Of a stretch of 64,000 nucleotides of DNA, positions 28,910 through 42,024 are shown piece by piece. A model generated the notes under the pieces. The model ran no database searches. It worked only from the letters and a program-made list of their open reading frames with translations, and was not told the DNA's origin. The translations under genes and the position numbers were made by a program. How positions within the stretch are numbered: the stretch's first letter is position 1; each line of letters begins with the position of its first letter. Source of the stretch: Glutamicibacter nicotianae. GTDB lineage: Bacteria; Actinomycetota; Actinomycetes; Actinomycetales; Micrococcaceae. Location of the stretch: NCBI RefSeq assembly GCF_006539525.1, contig NZ_BJNE01000002.1:124001-188000 (forward strand), in the 5' to 3' direction.

Positions 28910-29754
28910 TTAGGATGATCCTGTGCTGAACCCGATATCGGCAAGTGCCTTCAGCAGATCCTCTGCAAGGAATGCTGTCGAGAGAGCAACCTGCTGCGGA
29001 TCGCCGAGGCCGGATTCTGCGCGGCCAGCCATGACCGGACCCGGCGCGTTCGGACCTTCTGCAAAGTTCGAATTCAAGGACTGCAATGCTTCGATGGTTG
29101 TGTCGCGACTGACGCTGTCTTCTAGGAGGACGGCGAATCGATCGCGCAGTTCCATAGTTTCGATACTCCGCAGAATTCGGTAGGAGTCGTGTGCATCTTT
29201 GTCATTCAGCCGTGTCGGAGTGTCGAGCCTTTCTGTGATTTTGTGGATTTTGGCAACCAAGAGTGCTGCGGGGCCCGCGAGCTTTGCAAGAATACAGCGT
29301 GTGTCCCGTGCGTCCAGAGCGCCAATCTCCAAAACATCGAAGTCAACGGTGGTTGCTTCTATGCCTCTAGCCTTTCGGGCCGAGAGCTTGTCATGCGGGG
29401 GTATGCGCACACTGCGACGGCTTGGTCCCGCAAATATTTCTGGGACCATCAGGTCAACGGGGATTCCGTCCTTGTCCAGCCATGCACCGGGCTGCGAGCC
29501 GGGGAGAAAGCCTGCGCGACGCATGGCTTCCTCCAAAAGGGGATTCTCGCGAAGGAGCCGGGGGTCAAGGGAGAAATCGCTATCCTTGGGCGCTGGTGCC
29601 TGAGCGACGTCTAGGTCACCGGTGCGCAAGTAGACCGCCTGTGCGCCATCACGATCAAGGCTTCTCGTTGCTCTTCAAGGGCTTCAAGCGCATTGAGTAA
29701 TGTTTCGCGCGCAACTATCAAAAGATTCTCAGAATTAGCGCCAGTCTGACTCAT
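28910..29754 (-). pseudogene. Nucleotidyltransferase-like protein (AbiEii-like), frameshifted
   Basis: The intended start is ATG 29754 (MSQTGANSENLL). After EQREALIV the frame fails; a one-base deletion near 29648-29651 moves the reading frame to the one that runs AVYLRTGDLDVAQAPAPKDSDFSL and then intact to 28910. The downstream part has LDKDGIPVDLMVPEIF, VLEIGALDARD and LAKLAGPAALLVAKIHKITERL, resembling nucleotidyltransferase-like partners of AbiEi-type proteins. It overlaps the upstream decayed gene by 20 bases. G+C is visibly lower than in neighbouring operons. The functional class is tentative. Confidence 0.6.
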
Positions 29755-30825
29755 GATTTACCAGCCAATCGATTAATTCTTCGGCTTCGCTAGGTGCTCT
29801 GCCAGGGCCAGTTAGTAGGTCTGCGGCTACCTGGGCTGGAGCTGCTACGGAAAGTCCGTCCTCGCGTTGTAGAGAATTTCGTGTTAGCGAAGGGCAAGCG
29901 GGTTCAGCGAGCAGGACATTTGCACCAGTGTCTGTGGGTCGTAGGCCCCATCGCTTGGCTATTTAAATTGTGTTTTGCGTGTAAGCCATAAGCGAGCGTG
30001 CTGGTGCGTAAGATGCCCAAGTGGCCGCAGCAACTGAGCCCGTCACCGCGTACGATGCGGGGTCTGTGTTGCACGCAGCGCTGATCACGCTATCGATTCC
30101 ACGGGGGCGATCCATCGGGAGACGTTGTTGGTAGTTAGGAACTCATAGTCTGTGGACCAGCGGCGCAGAATGGTTCCCCAGTCCGGAACAGATATAGTGG
30201 AATCGCTATTTCGCAAGAGGAGATCTTCTGATTCCAAGAACTCTACGACTCGATATACGGAGCCGGTTGATGCTTGAGCGGAAGCAATGAGATCACGTAT
30301 TCTCCACGGACCTGGTGCGTCGATCAAGGCGCGAACAACCTGCGCTGCAGGCGAGCCCTTGAGAGTTCCGCGGGGGCGTCCCGGGCCCCGCCAAGGGTCT
30401 TGATCTAAACCTTGATCTCGGATAAATAGTGGCGGGGTATCTGACCGGATGTAGATGTTACCTGTTGCATCAACGAATGATAATCCGGCGTTTATGAGTC
30501 GTTTTCGCACGGGTGGTGATAGGTAGCGTGCTGCCAGTAGCCCGATATCCCAAAAGTTGCTGTTGCGCGCCGATTCAAGTCTTTCTTGCAGTCTTATTAC
30601 ATTTCGCGGCTCGATGACGCTCTTCGTCTCGCTTGCGACTCTTACTGATTCCCCTGAAGGCGCTGAGAAGTCAAGGAAGGCATCGATTCCAGTATCGGGC
30701 CCAGAAGTTGGCTCGGGGGCATCGACGGTCCATCCGGCAGGTAGGCGTTCTTGAAGTGCGCGCGGCACGGTTTCGAGTAGCAGGCGTTCAGTGACGAGAT
30801 TGGGAAGGTTCTTCGCAACGGGCAT
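29735..30825 (-). pseudogene. Winged-helix AbiEi-like protein, broken by a frameshift and a stop
   Basis: The N-terminal 246 codons (30825-30085) include a basic GRPRGTLKGSPA segment and a winged helix (WRIRDLIASAQASTGSVYRVV). In the run of five G at 30103-30107 one base appears lost; in the shifted frame the protein continues (YAVTGSVAAATWASYAPAR), meets a TAA at 29963-29965, and then reads intact to a normal end (AEELIDWLVNHESDWR) at 29735. Both lesions fall in an otherwise well-preserved sequence. It is paired with the nucleotidyltransferase-like gene as in type IV toxin-antitoxin (AbiE) modules; that function is inferred. Confidence 0.65.
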
Positions 30826-30881
30826 GTTCAGGTAATAGCAATATTCCGCAGTCTACGGAAGATGTTGATTGCCTGAACATG
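30823..30881. promoter_or_regulatory. Large dyad over the start of the AbiEi-like gene
   Basis: Arms 30823-30836 and 30868-30881 pair over 14 bases with one mismatch (CATGTTCAGGtAAT type); inside lies TTCCG-N7-CGGAA at 30844-30860. The left arm contains the start codon of the decayed gene. This suits an autoregulatory operator such as those bound by AbiEi proteins, or an mRNA hairpin hiding the start. From here to 31097 no gene is supported. Confidence 0.5.
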
Positions 30882-31047
30882 CCTGCAAGGCTCGTCGCTA
30901 TTCGCCGTAAGAAAACGGCAGCACCAGGTATCGGGAAGCTCTTGAACGTCTGAACACGGAATTCGAAAGGGCGAAAGCCTGGGCGCAGTGCGATTCCTGC
31001 ATCCTACTGAAAGGGGAAATGCCAGAGGACTCGTATATATAGGTATG

Positions 31048-31078
31048 CGGGCCACTGTTCTGGGTGAACAGCGGCCCG
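31048..31078. terminator. Hairpin downstream of the dimethylglycine oxidase gene
   Basis: A 13-bp stem (31048-31060 with 31066-31078) with a five-base loop, 20 bases past the oxidase stop on the minus strand. The minus-strand downstream sequence is A+T-rich but not a clean T-run, so the terminator call is moderate. Confidence 0.5.
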
Positions 31079-31097
31079 TCCTTTGCGGTGGGTTGCC

Positions 31098-35058
<3,961 letters not shown>

Positions 35059-35062
<4 letters not shown>

Positions 35063-36363
35063 GCCAGGTGCTCCAGCACGCGCTGGGTGTACCAGTTGAT
35101 GAACGCCTCCACCTGGTACTCGCTCTTCATGTACGGGCCTGGCTGGTAGGCGGGGCTGGCCGCGCCCTTCTGGCACAGCTCCACAAACGCCTTGTCCTGC
35201 AGGTTGGTCTGCTTCCAGGTGTGGGTCAGCTGCTCCAGGTCGTAGTCGTCGCCTTCCACCGCGTCATCGGCCACCAGCCAGGTGGTGCGCACCAGGGTCT
35301 GGTGCTCGTTGATCGGGTAGGCGGCGAAGGTGATCACGTGGTCGGATTGGAAGTGGAACCAGCTGTTGGGCTGCAGGTGCATGGAGCAGCGGCCCAGCCG
35401 GAAGTCGCGCAGCACGCCGAGCAGCTTCTTGGACAGGCGGTGCCCGTCGGCGGAGAAGGATTCGCCGTCGCCGTCCAGCGACTCGCGGGAAATGCGGATG
35501 CCCGCCACACGGGTGTCCAGCTGCTCGACGACCTCGTAGGGCATGCCATAGCGGCGGCAGCGTTCCTCCAGATCCGCCTGGGCCTTCTGGTTGCGCGCCC
35601 AGACCTCTTCCAGATGCGGCGGGACGGTCTCGTCGCTTAAGCCCCAGGTGGGGAACAGCGAGCAGGCCAGCTCCGGGTGCCCGTCGCAGTGGTAGCACTC
35701 GCGGTTGTTCTCCATCACCAGCTTCCAGTTGCCTTCCTCGATGATGTCCTGCTGGTAGGCGACCTTGGTGCGGGAGATGTCGTGCGGCGCGAGATAGGGC
35801 TCGAAGATTTCGGCGACCTCGTCGAAATCCGCCGGCGGCTCCTGGGCCAGGGACACGAAGATCAGCCCGGCGTGGATCCGTCCGTGGGCGCGCTTGAGCG
35901 CGAAGCAGTTCTTGTCGAAGTCGCCTTCGCCCGGGGCCGAGGCATGGATCAGGTCCCCCTCGGGGGAGTAGGTCCATGAGTGGTAGCCGCAGACCAGGTT
36001 GCCGGTGCTGCCCGAGGCGGCGGTCAGCACGCGGGCGCCGCGGTGCCGGCAGACGTTGTGCAGCACGTTGACCCCGCCGTCGTCGGTGCGCAGCACGATC
36101 AGCGAGTGCGGGCCGTAGTCGAGGGTGACGTAGTCGCCGGGCTCGGGGATTTCGGCGATGCTCGCGGCGAAGAGCCAGTGGGTTCCGAAGATGGCCTGCA
36201 TCTCGACATCGAATACCGAGCGGTCGGTATACAGCGGGGCCTCGAGCGAATAGCCCTTGCGCCGGTTCGCGAAGAGCTCGGTGATCTCGGCGAGCTGCTC
36301 ATGGCTCATCGATGAAGCAAGTTTTCCGCGCGTGGTGTGCGGCGCGCTGGCCGAAGCGGTCAT
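35059..36363 (-). CDS. gbcA: Glycine betaine monooxygenase, Rieske oxygenase subunit
   Basis: 434 residues. The Rieske centre is CRHRGARVL ... CGYHSW, with spacing C-x-H ... C-x2-H. The mononuclear iron site is in NNRECYHCDGHPEL with a downstream Asp. It demethylates glycine betaine to dimethylglycine with release of formaldehyde. GGAG lies six bases before the ATG. It is first in a gbcA-gbcB-dmg run and divergent from a LysR gene. Related Rieske enzymes act on stachydrine or carnitine, but the adjacent dimethylglycine oxidase and BCCT transporter favour betaine. Confidence 0.87.
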
Positions 36364-36500
36364 CTGGTACTCCTAGGGGCAAGACGCGCCAGGCGTCCTC
36401 GGGATGTGGATTTTCGGTGAACTTGTGAGGCGAGTCACCGCATGAGTCGAGACTAGGAAGAAATCCCCTGCAAGAAAAGCGCAAGAAATTGGATCAAACC

Positions 36501-36517
36501 GTGCACAATTAGTGCAT
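36501..36517. promoter_or_regulatory. LysR-type operator between gbcA and lysR
   Basis: GCAC-N5-GTGC (36503-36515), extended as TGCAC-N5-GTGCA, ends at the ATG of the LysR gene. The divergent gap has no Shine-Dalgarno for that gene, so its transcript may be leaderless with the operator over its start. Confidence 0.5.
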
Positions 36518-37454
36518 GATCGATCCACGCTTCTCCACCCTGCGGGTTTTCTCCTCCACGGGCTCCGTGGCCCGCACCGCGGAACTGACCGGATATTCGC
36601 CCTCTGCCGTCTCCGCCCAGCTGCGCGAACTGCAGCGCTCGCTGGGCATCAAGCTGATCGCCAAGGAGGGGCGCGGGGTGCGGCTGACCTCTGCCGGCCA
36701 GCAGCTCGTTTCCGGAATCGACTCGATTGTGACGCAGTGGGAGCTGCTGGCCGCCTCGGCGCGGTCCGCGTCGGGCCAGCTGCAGGCGCATTTCGGCCTC
36801 GGTGGATTCTCCACCGCGGCCGCGCAGCTGCTCGCCCCGCTGGCCGCGAGCTTGCGCGCCACCCGGCCTGAGGTCGAGGTCCAGCTGATCGAGGCGCAGC
36901 CGCAGCGCTGCCTGGATCTGCTGCTGGCCGAGCGCATCGACCTTGCGGTGATCGTGGCCAGCCAGGCCCCGGGCGGCGGCGGTGCCAAGGACCGCTTCGA
37001 GCAAACCGTGCTGCTCGATGACCCGCTGGATGTGGTGCTGCCCGCGTCGCACCGGCTGGCGCAGCGCAAGTCCGTGGCCCTGGAGGACCTGGCCGATGAC
37101 CCGTGGATCTCCGAATCCGGGCAGTCGGTCTACCGGGCACTATTCGTCGCGGCCTTCACCTCGCTGGGGGTCACCCCGCACATCGCACACGAGGCGGTGG
37201 AGTGGGAAACCATGATCGCCTTCATCGGCGCGGGCCTGGGCGTGGGTCTGCTGCCGCGCCTGGCGACCCTGGGCCACGCGGATGACGTGGTGCGCCGCCG
37301 GATTTCAGGGGCGGCCAAGCCCTCGCGGCGCATCGTCGCGGTGACCCGCAAGGGCAGCCGCGGCTCGCCGCTGATCGAGGAATCGCTGGAAATTTTGCAG
37401 CGCACCGCCGAACGCATCATTTCCCAGCGATCTGCCGAGGAATTGGACGGGTAG
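36516..37454 (+). CDS. LysR-family regulator of betaine degradation
   Basis: 312 residues. The helix-turn-helix is STGSVARTAELTGYSPSAVS with QLRELQRSLG; the effector domain follows, ending with FIGAGLGVGLLPRLA. No ribosome-binding site is visible before the ATG. Divergence from gbcA makes it the probable activator of gbcA-gbcB-dmg. Known betaine regulators in Pseudomonas (GbdR) are AraC-type, so this is a different solution. Confidence 0.8.
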   Translation: MIDPRFSTLRVFSSTGSVARTAELTGYSPSAVSAQLRELQRSLGIKLIAKEGRGVRLTSAGQQLVSGIDSIVTQWELLAASARSASGQLQAHFGLGGFSTAAAQLLAPLAASLRATRPEVEVQLIEAQPQRCLDLLLAERIDLAVIVASQAPGGGGAKDRFEQTVLLDDPLDVVLPASHRLAQRKSVALEDLADDPWISESGQSVYRALFVAAFTSLGVTPHIAHEAVEWETMIAFIGAGLGVGLLPRLATLGHADDVVRRRISGAAKPSRRIVAVTRKGSRGSPLIEESLEILQRTAERIISQRSAEELDG

Positions 37455-37503
37455 CGGACGCCGCAAAAGCCTGCCGGAGGGGGAGGGATTTCAAACCGGG
37501 CTA

Positions 37504-37570
37504 TTGACATGGATCACGCTCCATGCGCAGACTTGGGCACATCCAATTTGGTATCCAACTGATATTTCAA
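37504..37570 (+). promoter_or_regulatory. fdhA promoter region with GntR-type palindromes
   Basis: TTGACA at 37504-37509 is a clear -35; a weak -10 (CAGACT, about 37528) follows. TTGGTATCCAA at 37548-37558 abuts CTGATATTTCAA at 37559-37570. The second shares CAACTGATATWTCA with the purU operator. Confidence 0.5.
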
Positions 37571-37584
37571 GGGAGAAGTGCGCC

Positions 37585-38799
37585 ATGGGCAACTTGGCAG
37601 TGAGCTATGCCGGAGCCGGCAAGGTCGAATTGATCGACACCCCGTACCCCGAATTCGAATTGAAGGACGGTCCCGGGGTGCACCCGGCGAACGTCGGGCG
37701 GCAGGTGCACCACGGGGTCATCCTGCGCACCATCGCCACCAACATCTGCGGCTCGGACCAGCACATGGTCCGCGGCCGAACCACCGCCCCGGAGGGCCTG
37801 GTCCTCGGCCACGAGATCACCGGCGAAGTGGTGGAAGTAGGCCGTGACGTGGAGTTCCTCAAGGTGGGCGACGTCGTCTCGGTGCCCTTCAACATCTCCT
37901 GCGGCCGCTGCCGCAACTGCAAGAGCGGCCAGACCGGCATCTGCCTGAACGTGAATCCCGACCGCCCGGGCTCGGCCTACGGCTACGTGGACATGGGCGG
38001 CTGGGTGGGCGGCCAAGCGGAGTACGTGCTGGTGCCTTACGCGGACTGGAACGCCCTGAAATTCCCTGACCGCGACCAGGCCATGGAGAAGATCCTGGAT
38101 CTGGCCATGCTCTCGGACATCTTCCCCACCGGCTACCACGGGGCGATCGGCGCCGGGGTCACCGTCGGCTCCACGGTGTACGTCGCCGGTGCCGGGCCGG
38201 TGGGCCTGGCCGCCGCCACCTCGGCACAGCTGCTGGGGGCTGCCACGGTGATCGTCGGGGATTTGAACGCCGACCGGCTGGCCCAGGCGCGCAGCTTCGG
38301 CTGCGAAACCGTGGATGTCTCGCTTGGCGATCCTGCCGGGCAGATCGAGCAGATCCTGGGCGTGCCCGAGGTGGACTGCGGCATCGACGCGGTGGGCTTC
38401 GAGGCCCGCGGCCACGGGCATGATGCCGGGAAGGAGCAGCCTGCCACGGTGCTCAATTCGCTGATGGAAATCACCCGTGCCGGCGGCAGCCTGGGCATCC
38501 CGGGACTCTACGTCACCGGGGATCCGGGCGCCACCGACGAGGCGGCCAAGGTCGGTTCGCTGTCCATGCGCTTCGGCCTGGGCTTCGCCAAGTCCCACAC
38601 CTTCGTCACGGGCCAGTGCCCGGTGATGAAATACCATCGCGGGCTGATGCAGGCGATCCTGGCGGACAAGGTCTCGATTGCCAAGAACGTCAACGCCACG
38701 GCCATCGGATTGGACCAGGCCCCGCAGGGCTACGCGGCCTTCGACGAGGGTGCCGCGCAGAAGTTCGTGCTCGACCCGCACGGCCTGATCAGCGCCTGA
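37585..38799 (+). CDS. fdhA: Glutathione-independent formaldehyde dehydrogenase
   Basis: 404 residues of the zinc alcohol dehydrogenase family, FdhA/formaldehyde dismutase branch. ICGSDQHMVRGR and GHEITGEVVEVG hold catalytic-zinc ligands, CGRCRNCKSGQTGIC the structural-zinc cysteines, and VAGAGPVGLAA the NAD motif. The long insert SAYGYVDMGGWVGGQAEYV is characteristic of FdhA. It oxidises formaldehyde released by betaine and dimethylglycine demethylation. GGGAG precedes the ATG at 37585. It is followed by a strong hairpin and then the BCCT gene. Confidence 0.87.
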   Translation: MGNLAVSYAGAGKVELIDTPYPEFELKDGPGVHPANVGRQVHHGVILRTIATNICGSDQHMVRGRTTAPEGLVLGHEITGEVVEVGRDVEFLKVGDVVSVPFNISCGRCRNCKSGQTGICLNVNPDRPGSAYGYVDMGGWVGGQAEYVLVPYADWNALKFPDRDQAMEKILDLAMLSDIFPTGYHGAIGAGVTVGSTVYVAGAGPVGLAAATSAQLLGAATVIVGDLNADRLAQARSFGCETVDVSLGDPAGQIEQILGVPEVDCGIDAVGFEARGHGHDAGKEQPATVLNSLMEITRAGGSLGIPGLYVTGDPGATDEAAKVGSLSMRFGLGFAKSHTFVTGQCPVMKYHRGLMQAILADKVSIAKNVNATAIGLDQAPQGYAAFDEGAAQKFVLDPHGLISA

Positions 38800-38818
38800 C
38801 CGGCCGCGCAACCGCTGC

Positions 38819-38859
38819 CCGCCCGGCGGACCGGGAACCATTCCCGGCCCGCCGGGCGG
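38819..38859 (+). repeat. Very stable hairpin between fdhA and the BCCT gene
   Basis: Arms 38819-38837 and 38841-38859 pair over 19 bases with one mismatch, nearly all G/C. No T-run follows. It may attenuate or stabilise the fdhA transcript. The rest of 38860-39000 holds no gene. Confidence 0.6.
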
Positions 38860-39000
38860 CCTACCGGCCTTGGCCTTGAGCCAGGCCATCTCGCCGGCCC
38901 CGGCACCATTTAACGAGCAACCCCGGGACCCCGGCTGATTCGGCGCGCCCGCATGCCGTTGCCTGCGTGCCTCCTCTTGCCTTGATTGAAGGAAATCCAC

Positions 39001-40890
39001 ATGAAACGCACTGAGCAACCCGTGAACGATCTGGTCAGCGAGCTGCACTCGGCTCGCCGGCGCCGCCCTCGAAGGTATCTGGCTTCCGGCACCGACTACT
39101 GGGTCTTCGGCATCGCCGGAGTCCTCGCACTGGCCTTCATCGCCTGGGGCTTCGCCTCGCCCGCCGGACTGGGCTCCGCGGCAGGAAAGGCCTTGGACTG
39201 GGTCATCACGAATACCGGCTGGGTCTTCGTGATCGCCGCGACGGTGTTCACCGTCTTCGTGCTGGTGGTCGCGGCCAAGAGCTTTGGCCGCATTCCGCTG
39301 GGCAAGGACGGGGAGAAACCGCAGTTCAGCACCGTCTCCTGGATCTCGATGATGTTTGCCACCGGCATGGGCATCGGGCTGGTCTTCTACGGGGTGGGCG
39401 AGCCGCTGTACTTCTACATGTCCCCGCCGCCGGAAACCGTGGGCGGGCAGACCTCGGCAGCGGTGGGCACCGCCATGGGCACCACGATGTTCCACTGGAC
39501 GCTGTTCCCCTGGGCGATGTACGCGATTGTCGGGCTGGGCATGGCCTACAGCAGCTTCCGGCTGGGCCGCCCGCAGCTGTTCTCCTCGATGTTCAGCTCG
39601 ATCTTCGGCGAGAAGGTGGTGCACGGCTGGGGCGGGAAGACGATCAACATCCTTGCCATCTTGGCCACGCTCTTCGGTTCGGCCTGCTCGCTGGGCCTCG
39701 GTGCGCTGCAGATCGGCGGCGGGATCCAGTCCGTCGGGCTGCTGCCCTCGGTGGGTTCGGGGATCCTGGTGCTGATCATTGCGGTGCTCACCGCCATGTT
39801 CGTGGCCTCGGCTGTGTCCGGAATCGAGCGCGGCATCCAGTGGCTGTCGAATATCAACATGGTGCTTGCGGTGATCCTGGCCCTGGTGGTGTTCATTGGC
39901 GGTCCGACGCTGTTCATCCTGAATGTCATCCCCAATGCGGTGGGTTCCTTCATTGCCGACCTGCCGGAAATGGCATCGCGGACCGCTGCCTCCGGCGACG
40001 GGGACATGGCCGCCTGGCTGTCTTCCTGGACGATCTTCTACTGGGCATGGTGGGTTTCCTGGACCCCGTTCGTGGGCCTGTTCATCGCGCGGATCTCGCG
40101 CGGGCGCAGCATCCGCCAGTTCGTCACCGGCGTGCTGCTGGTTCCTTCCACCGTCACGCTGATCTGGTTCGCGATCTTCGGCGGCGGCGCCATCGGCCTG
40201 CAGGAGCGGGCCGAGCGCAACGGGGACATGGGCCAGGCGCTGGCCAGGATGGTGGACGGGGCACCTGACATCGACTTCGACTCGGTGCTCTTCGAGCTGC
40301 TCGGCGCGCTGCCGTTCCCCGAATGGTTCTCCATTGCGCTGATGGGGCTGACCGTGGTGCTGATTGCCATCTTCTTCGTTACCGGGGCGGACTCGGCATC
40401 GATCGTGATGGGTGCGCTCAGCGAGCGCGGTGCCGAGGACCCGTCGAAGAAATCGGTGGTCTTCTGGGGCGTTTCGGTAGGCGCGGTGGCGGCGGTGATG
40501 CTGCTGGCCGGCGGGGACCATCCGGCGGAAGCATTGAACGGGCTGAAGAACATCACGATCGTCTCGGCGCTGCCCTTCGTGCTGGTGATGCTGCTGCTCT
40601 GCGTGGCGCTGTGGAAGGACCTGAGCCGCGATCCGCTGGTGCTGCGCGGCAAGGTGGCCATGGAGGTGCTGGAACAGGCAGTGGATGACGGCATCGACCG
40701 CCACGAGGGCGAACAGTTCTGCCTGATGACCAGGGAGAACTCGATTGTCGCAGCCTCGGCGCCGGAAGCCGAAGCAGAAGAGCCGGAAGCACCTGTGGAT
40801 GAGCCGGCGGACGATGGGCAACAGGCCGAGGCGCGCGAAGTCCGCCAGCACCCCGATGCGGATCTGGAACCCGAGGGTGCCGGACGCTAG
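39001..40890 (+). CDS. BCCT-family glycine betaine/choline transporter
   Basis: 629 residues with 12 membrane helices. GMGIGLVFYGVGEPLYFY is the glycine-rich BCCT segment in TM3, and WAWWVSWTPFVGLFIARISRGRSIR is the TM8 signature with the conserved Trp box. A hydrophilic, acidic tail of about 90 residues (from residue 540) is cytoplasmic. The ATG at 39001 with AAGGAA upstream is preferred over an in-frame TTG at 38986. It imports betaine for the adjacent catabolic genes. The tail lacks the basic cluster expected of an osmosensor, so use as a nutrient importer is likely. Confidence 0.87.
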   Translation: MKRTEQPVNDLVSELHSARRRRPRRYLASGTDYWVFGIAGVLALAFIAWGFASPAGLGSAAGKALDWVITNTGWVFVIAATVFTVFVLVVAAKSFGRIPLGKDGEKPQFSTVSWISMMFATGMGIGLVFYGVGEPLYFYMSPPPETVGGQTSAAVGTAMGTTMFHWTLFPWAMYAIVGLGMAYSSFRLGRPQLFSSMFSSIFGEKVVHGWGGKTINILAILATLFGSACSLGLGALQIGGGIQSVGLLPSVGSGILVLIIAVLTAMFVASAVSGIERGIQWLSNINMVLAVILALVVFIGGPTLFILNVIPNAVGSFIADLPEMASRTAASGDGDMAAWLSSWTIFYWAWWVSWTPFVGLFIARISRGRSIRQFVTGVLLVPSTVTLIWFAIFGGGAIGLQERAERNGDMGQALARMVDGAPDIDFDSVLFELLGALPFPEWFSIALMGLTVVLIAIFFVTGADSASIVMGALSERGAEDPSKKSVVFWGVSVGAVAAVMLLAGGDHPAEALNGLKNITIVSALPFVLVMLLLCVALWKDLSRDPLVLRGKVAMEVLEQAVDDGIDRHEGEQFCLMTRENSIVAASAPEAEAEEPEAPVDEPADDGQQAEAREVRQHPDADLEPEGAGR

Positions 40891-40917
40891 CGTGACTGCC
40901 GCGTCCCGGAGCTGCGG

Positions 40918-41586
40918 TTACGGGGCGCGGCGCAGTGCCTGCTCGAAGTGGTCCACATGCTCGGAGACCAGCCGCGAGGCCAGCTCCGCGTCGCCGTCGA
41001 GGATGGCGCGCAACAGGGCTGAATGCTCGGAAATGTGCTCGGCGATGGGCGGCATCTGGTCGATGACCAGGCACCAGATCCGGGTCACCAGGTTATCCAG
41101 GCGCACCAGGGTTTCCTCCAGATGCTTGTTGGCCGCGGCCTTGTAGATGAGCCGGTGGATGTGCACATCGAGCAGCAGCAGCGAACGCTGGTCCAGCGCA
41201 GGGTCCAAGGCATCGATCTGCTGCAGGTAGCCGGCCAGCTCCTCGCGGATCAGCGGGTCCTTGTTGGCCGCCGCGTTGCGGGCGGCCAGCGGCTCGAGCA
41301 CCTGGCGCATCTCGGAGATGTAGTTCAGCTCGTGGAAATCCACGGCCGTGGCGAAGGTGCCGCGACGCGGATAGGACACGACCAGGTGGTCGGTTTCCAA
41401 GCGCTTGAGTGCTTCGCGCATCGGGGTGCGCCCGACGCCGAGCTCCTCAGCCAGCTGCGGCTCGTGGATCGGATGGGTCGGCGCGATTTCCAGCAGCACC
41501 AGCCGGTCGCGAAGTGCGTTGTAGGCGCGATCGGCCATCGAGCCTTGCTCCGTGGCGGTGCTGGTCAATCCTGTGGGCCTTGGCAT
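40918..41586 (-). CDS. GntR/FCD-family regulator, likely repressor of C1 genes
   Basis: 222 residues. The N-terminal winged helix contains LAEELGVGRTPMREALKRLE and the FCD domain carries the metal-ligand pattern of Asp and three His (LLDVHIHRL, HISEHSALL, SEHVDHF). ATG 41586 has GAAGAG five bases upstream; a TTG at 41607 is possible. It is divergent from purU. FCD proteins bind short palindromes of the GTATAC/GATATATC type, as found before purU, folD and fdhA. Its ligand is unknown. Confidence 0.82.
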   Translation of the reverse strand: MPRPTGLTSTATEQGSMADRAYNALRDRLVLLEIAPTHPIHEPQLAEELGVGRTPMREALKRLETDHLVVSYPRRGTFATAVDFHELNYISEMRQVLEPLAARNAAANKDPLIREELAGYLQQIDALDPALDQRSLLLLDVHIHRLIYKAAANKHLEETLVRLDNLVTRIWCLVIDQMPPIAEHISEHSALLRAILDGDAELASRLVSEHVDHFEQALRRAP

Positions 41587-41757
41587 ATCGCTCTCTTCAT
41601 TGCTCAAAAATCATTTGCCGACACACAAAGAGTATCGCCCCGGCTCCGAATTGGGCGCTTATCCCGCACAAATGCGCCTAATACGCCGTGCCCCGCCGGT
41701 CGGCAACAGAGCTGAAAACCTGTTTGGAACCCTGCAGAAATACGGCAGGAAAAGTCA

Positions 41758-41810
41758 TTGACGCTGTGCTGGGGCACACATAGTATTGTGATCAGCAACT
41801 GATATATCAG
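41758..41810 (+). promoter_or_regulatory. purU promoter with perfect CTGATATATCAG operator
   Basis: TTGACG (41758-41763) and TAGTAT (41781-41786) with a 17-base spacer form a good housekeeping promoter. The 12-bp perfect palindrome lies at 41799-41810, about six bases after the expected transcription start, so a bound GntR protein would block elongation or open-complex formation. Confidence 0.7.
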
Positions 41811-41811
41811 A

Positions 41812-42010
41812 CACTGTCCGAGGGATGCCGGGCATGCCAGCATCCACTTTGAAGGACAGTGCAAGGCGCGGATACCCGGCAGGAAAACCCCTGGCCTGGC
41901 GGCCCGGATTCCGCGGGGCAACGCGGGCAAGCGGGCGCATTGCGCGACCGTATTCCTTTCATCTGAAAACCACACGAGCCATGGCGAAGCTATAGCCATC
42001 TCGGCGAAAC
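41812..42010 (+). other. Structured 5' leader of purU
   Basis: About 200 untranslated bases separate the promoter from purU. An 8-bp stem (41812-41819 with 41854-41861) encloses a 6-bp stem (41823-41828 with 41840-41845); further hairpins occur near 41911-41926 (CCGCG/CGCGG) and 41935-41947 (GCGCA/TGCGC). No ORF is supported. I do not recognise a known riboswitch consensus. Confidence 0.45.
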
Positions 42011-42024
42011 CAAGGAGCGGCACG

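Noticed and set aside
37567-40851. A 1094-codon open frame antisense to fdhA and the BCCT gene
   Set aside because: Its His/Gln/Arg-rich translation has no domain and mirrors the codon bias of the genuine genes opposite. It is a G+C-driven shadow.
41812-42010. Glycine riboswitch before purU
   Set aside because: The conserved glycine-aptamer blocks are not recognisable, so only a generic structured leader is reported.
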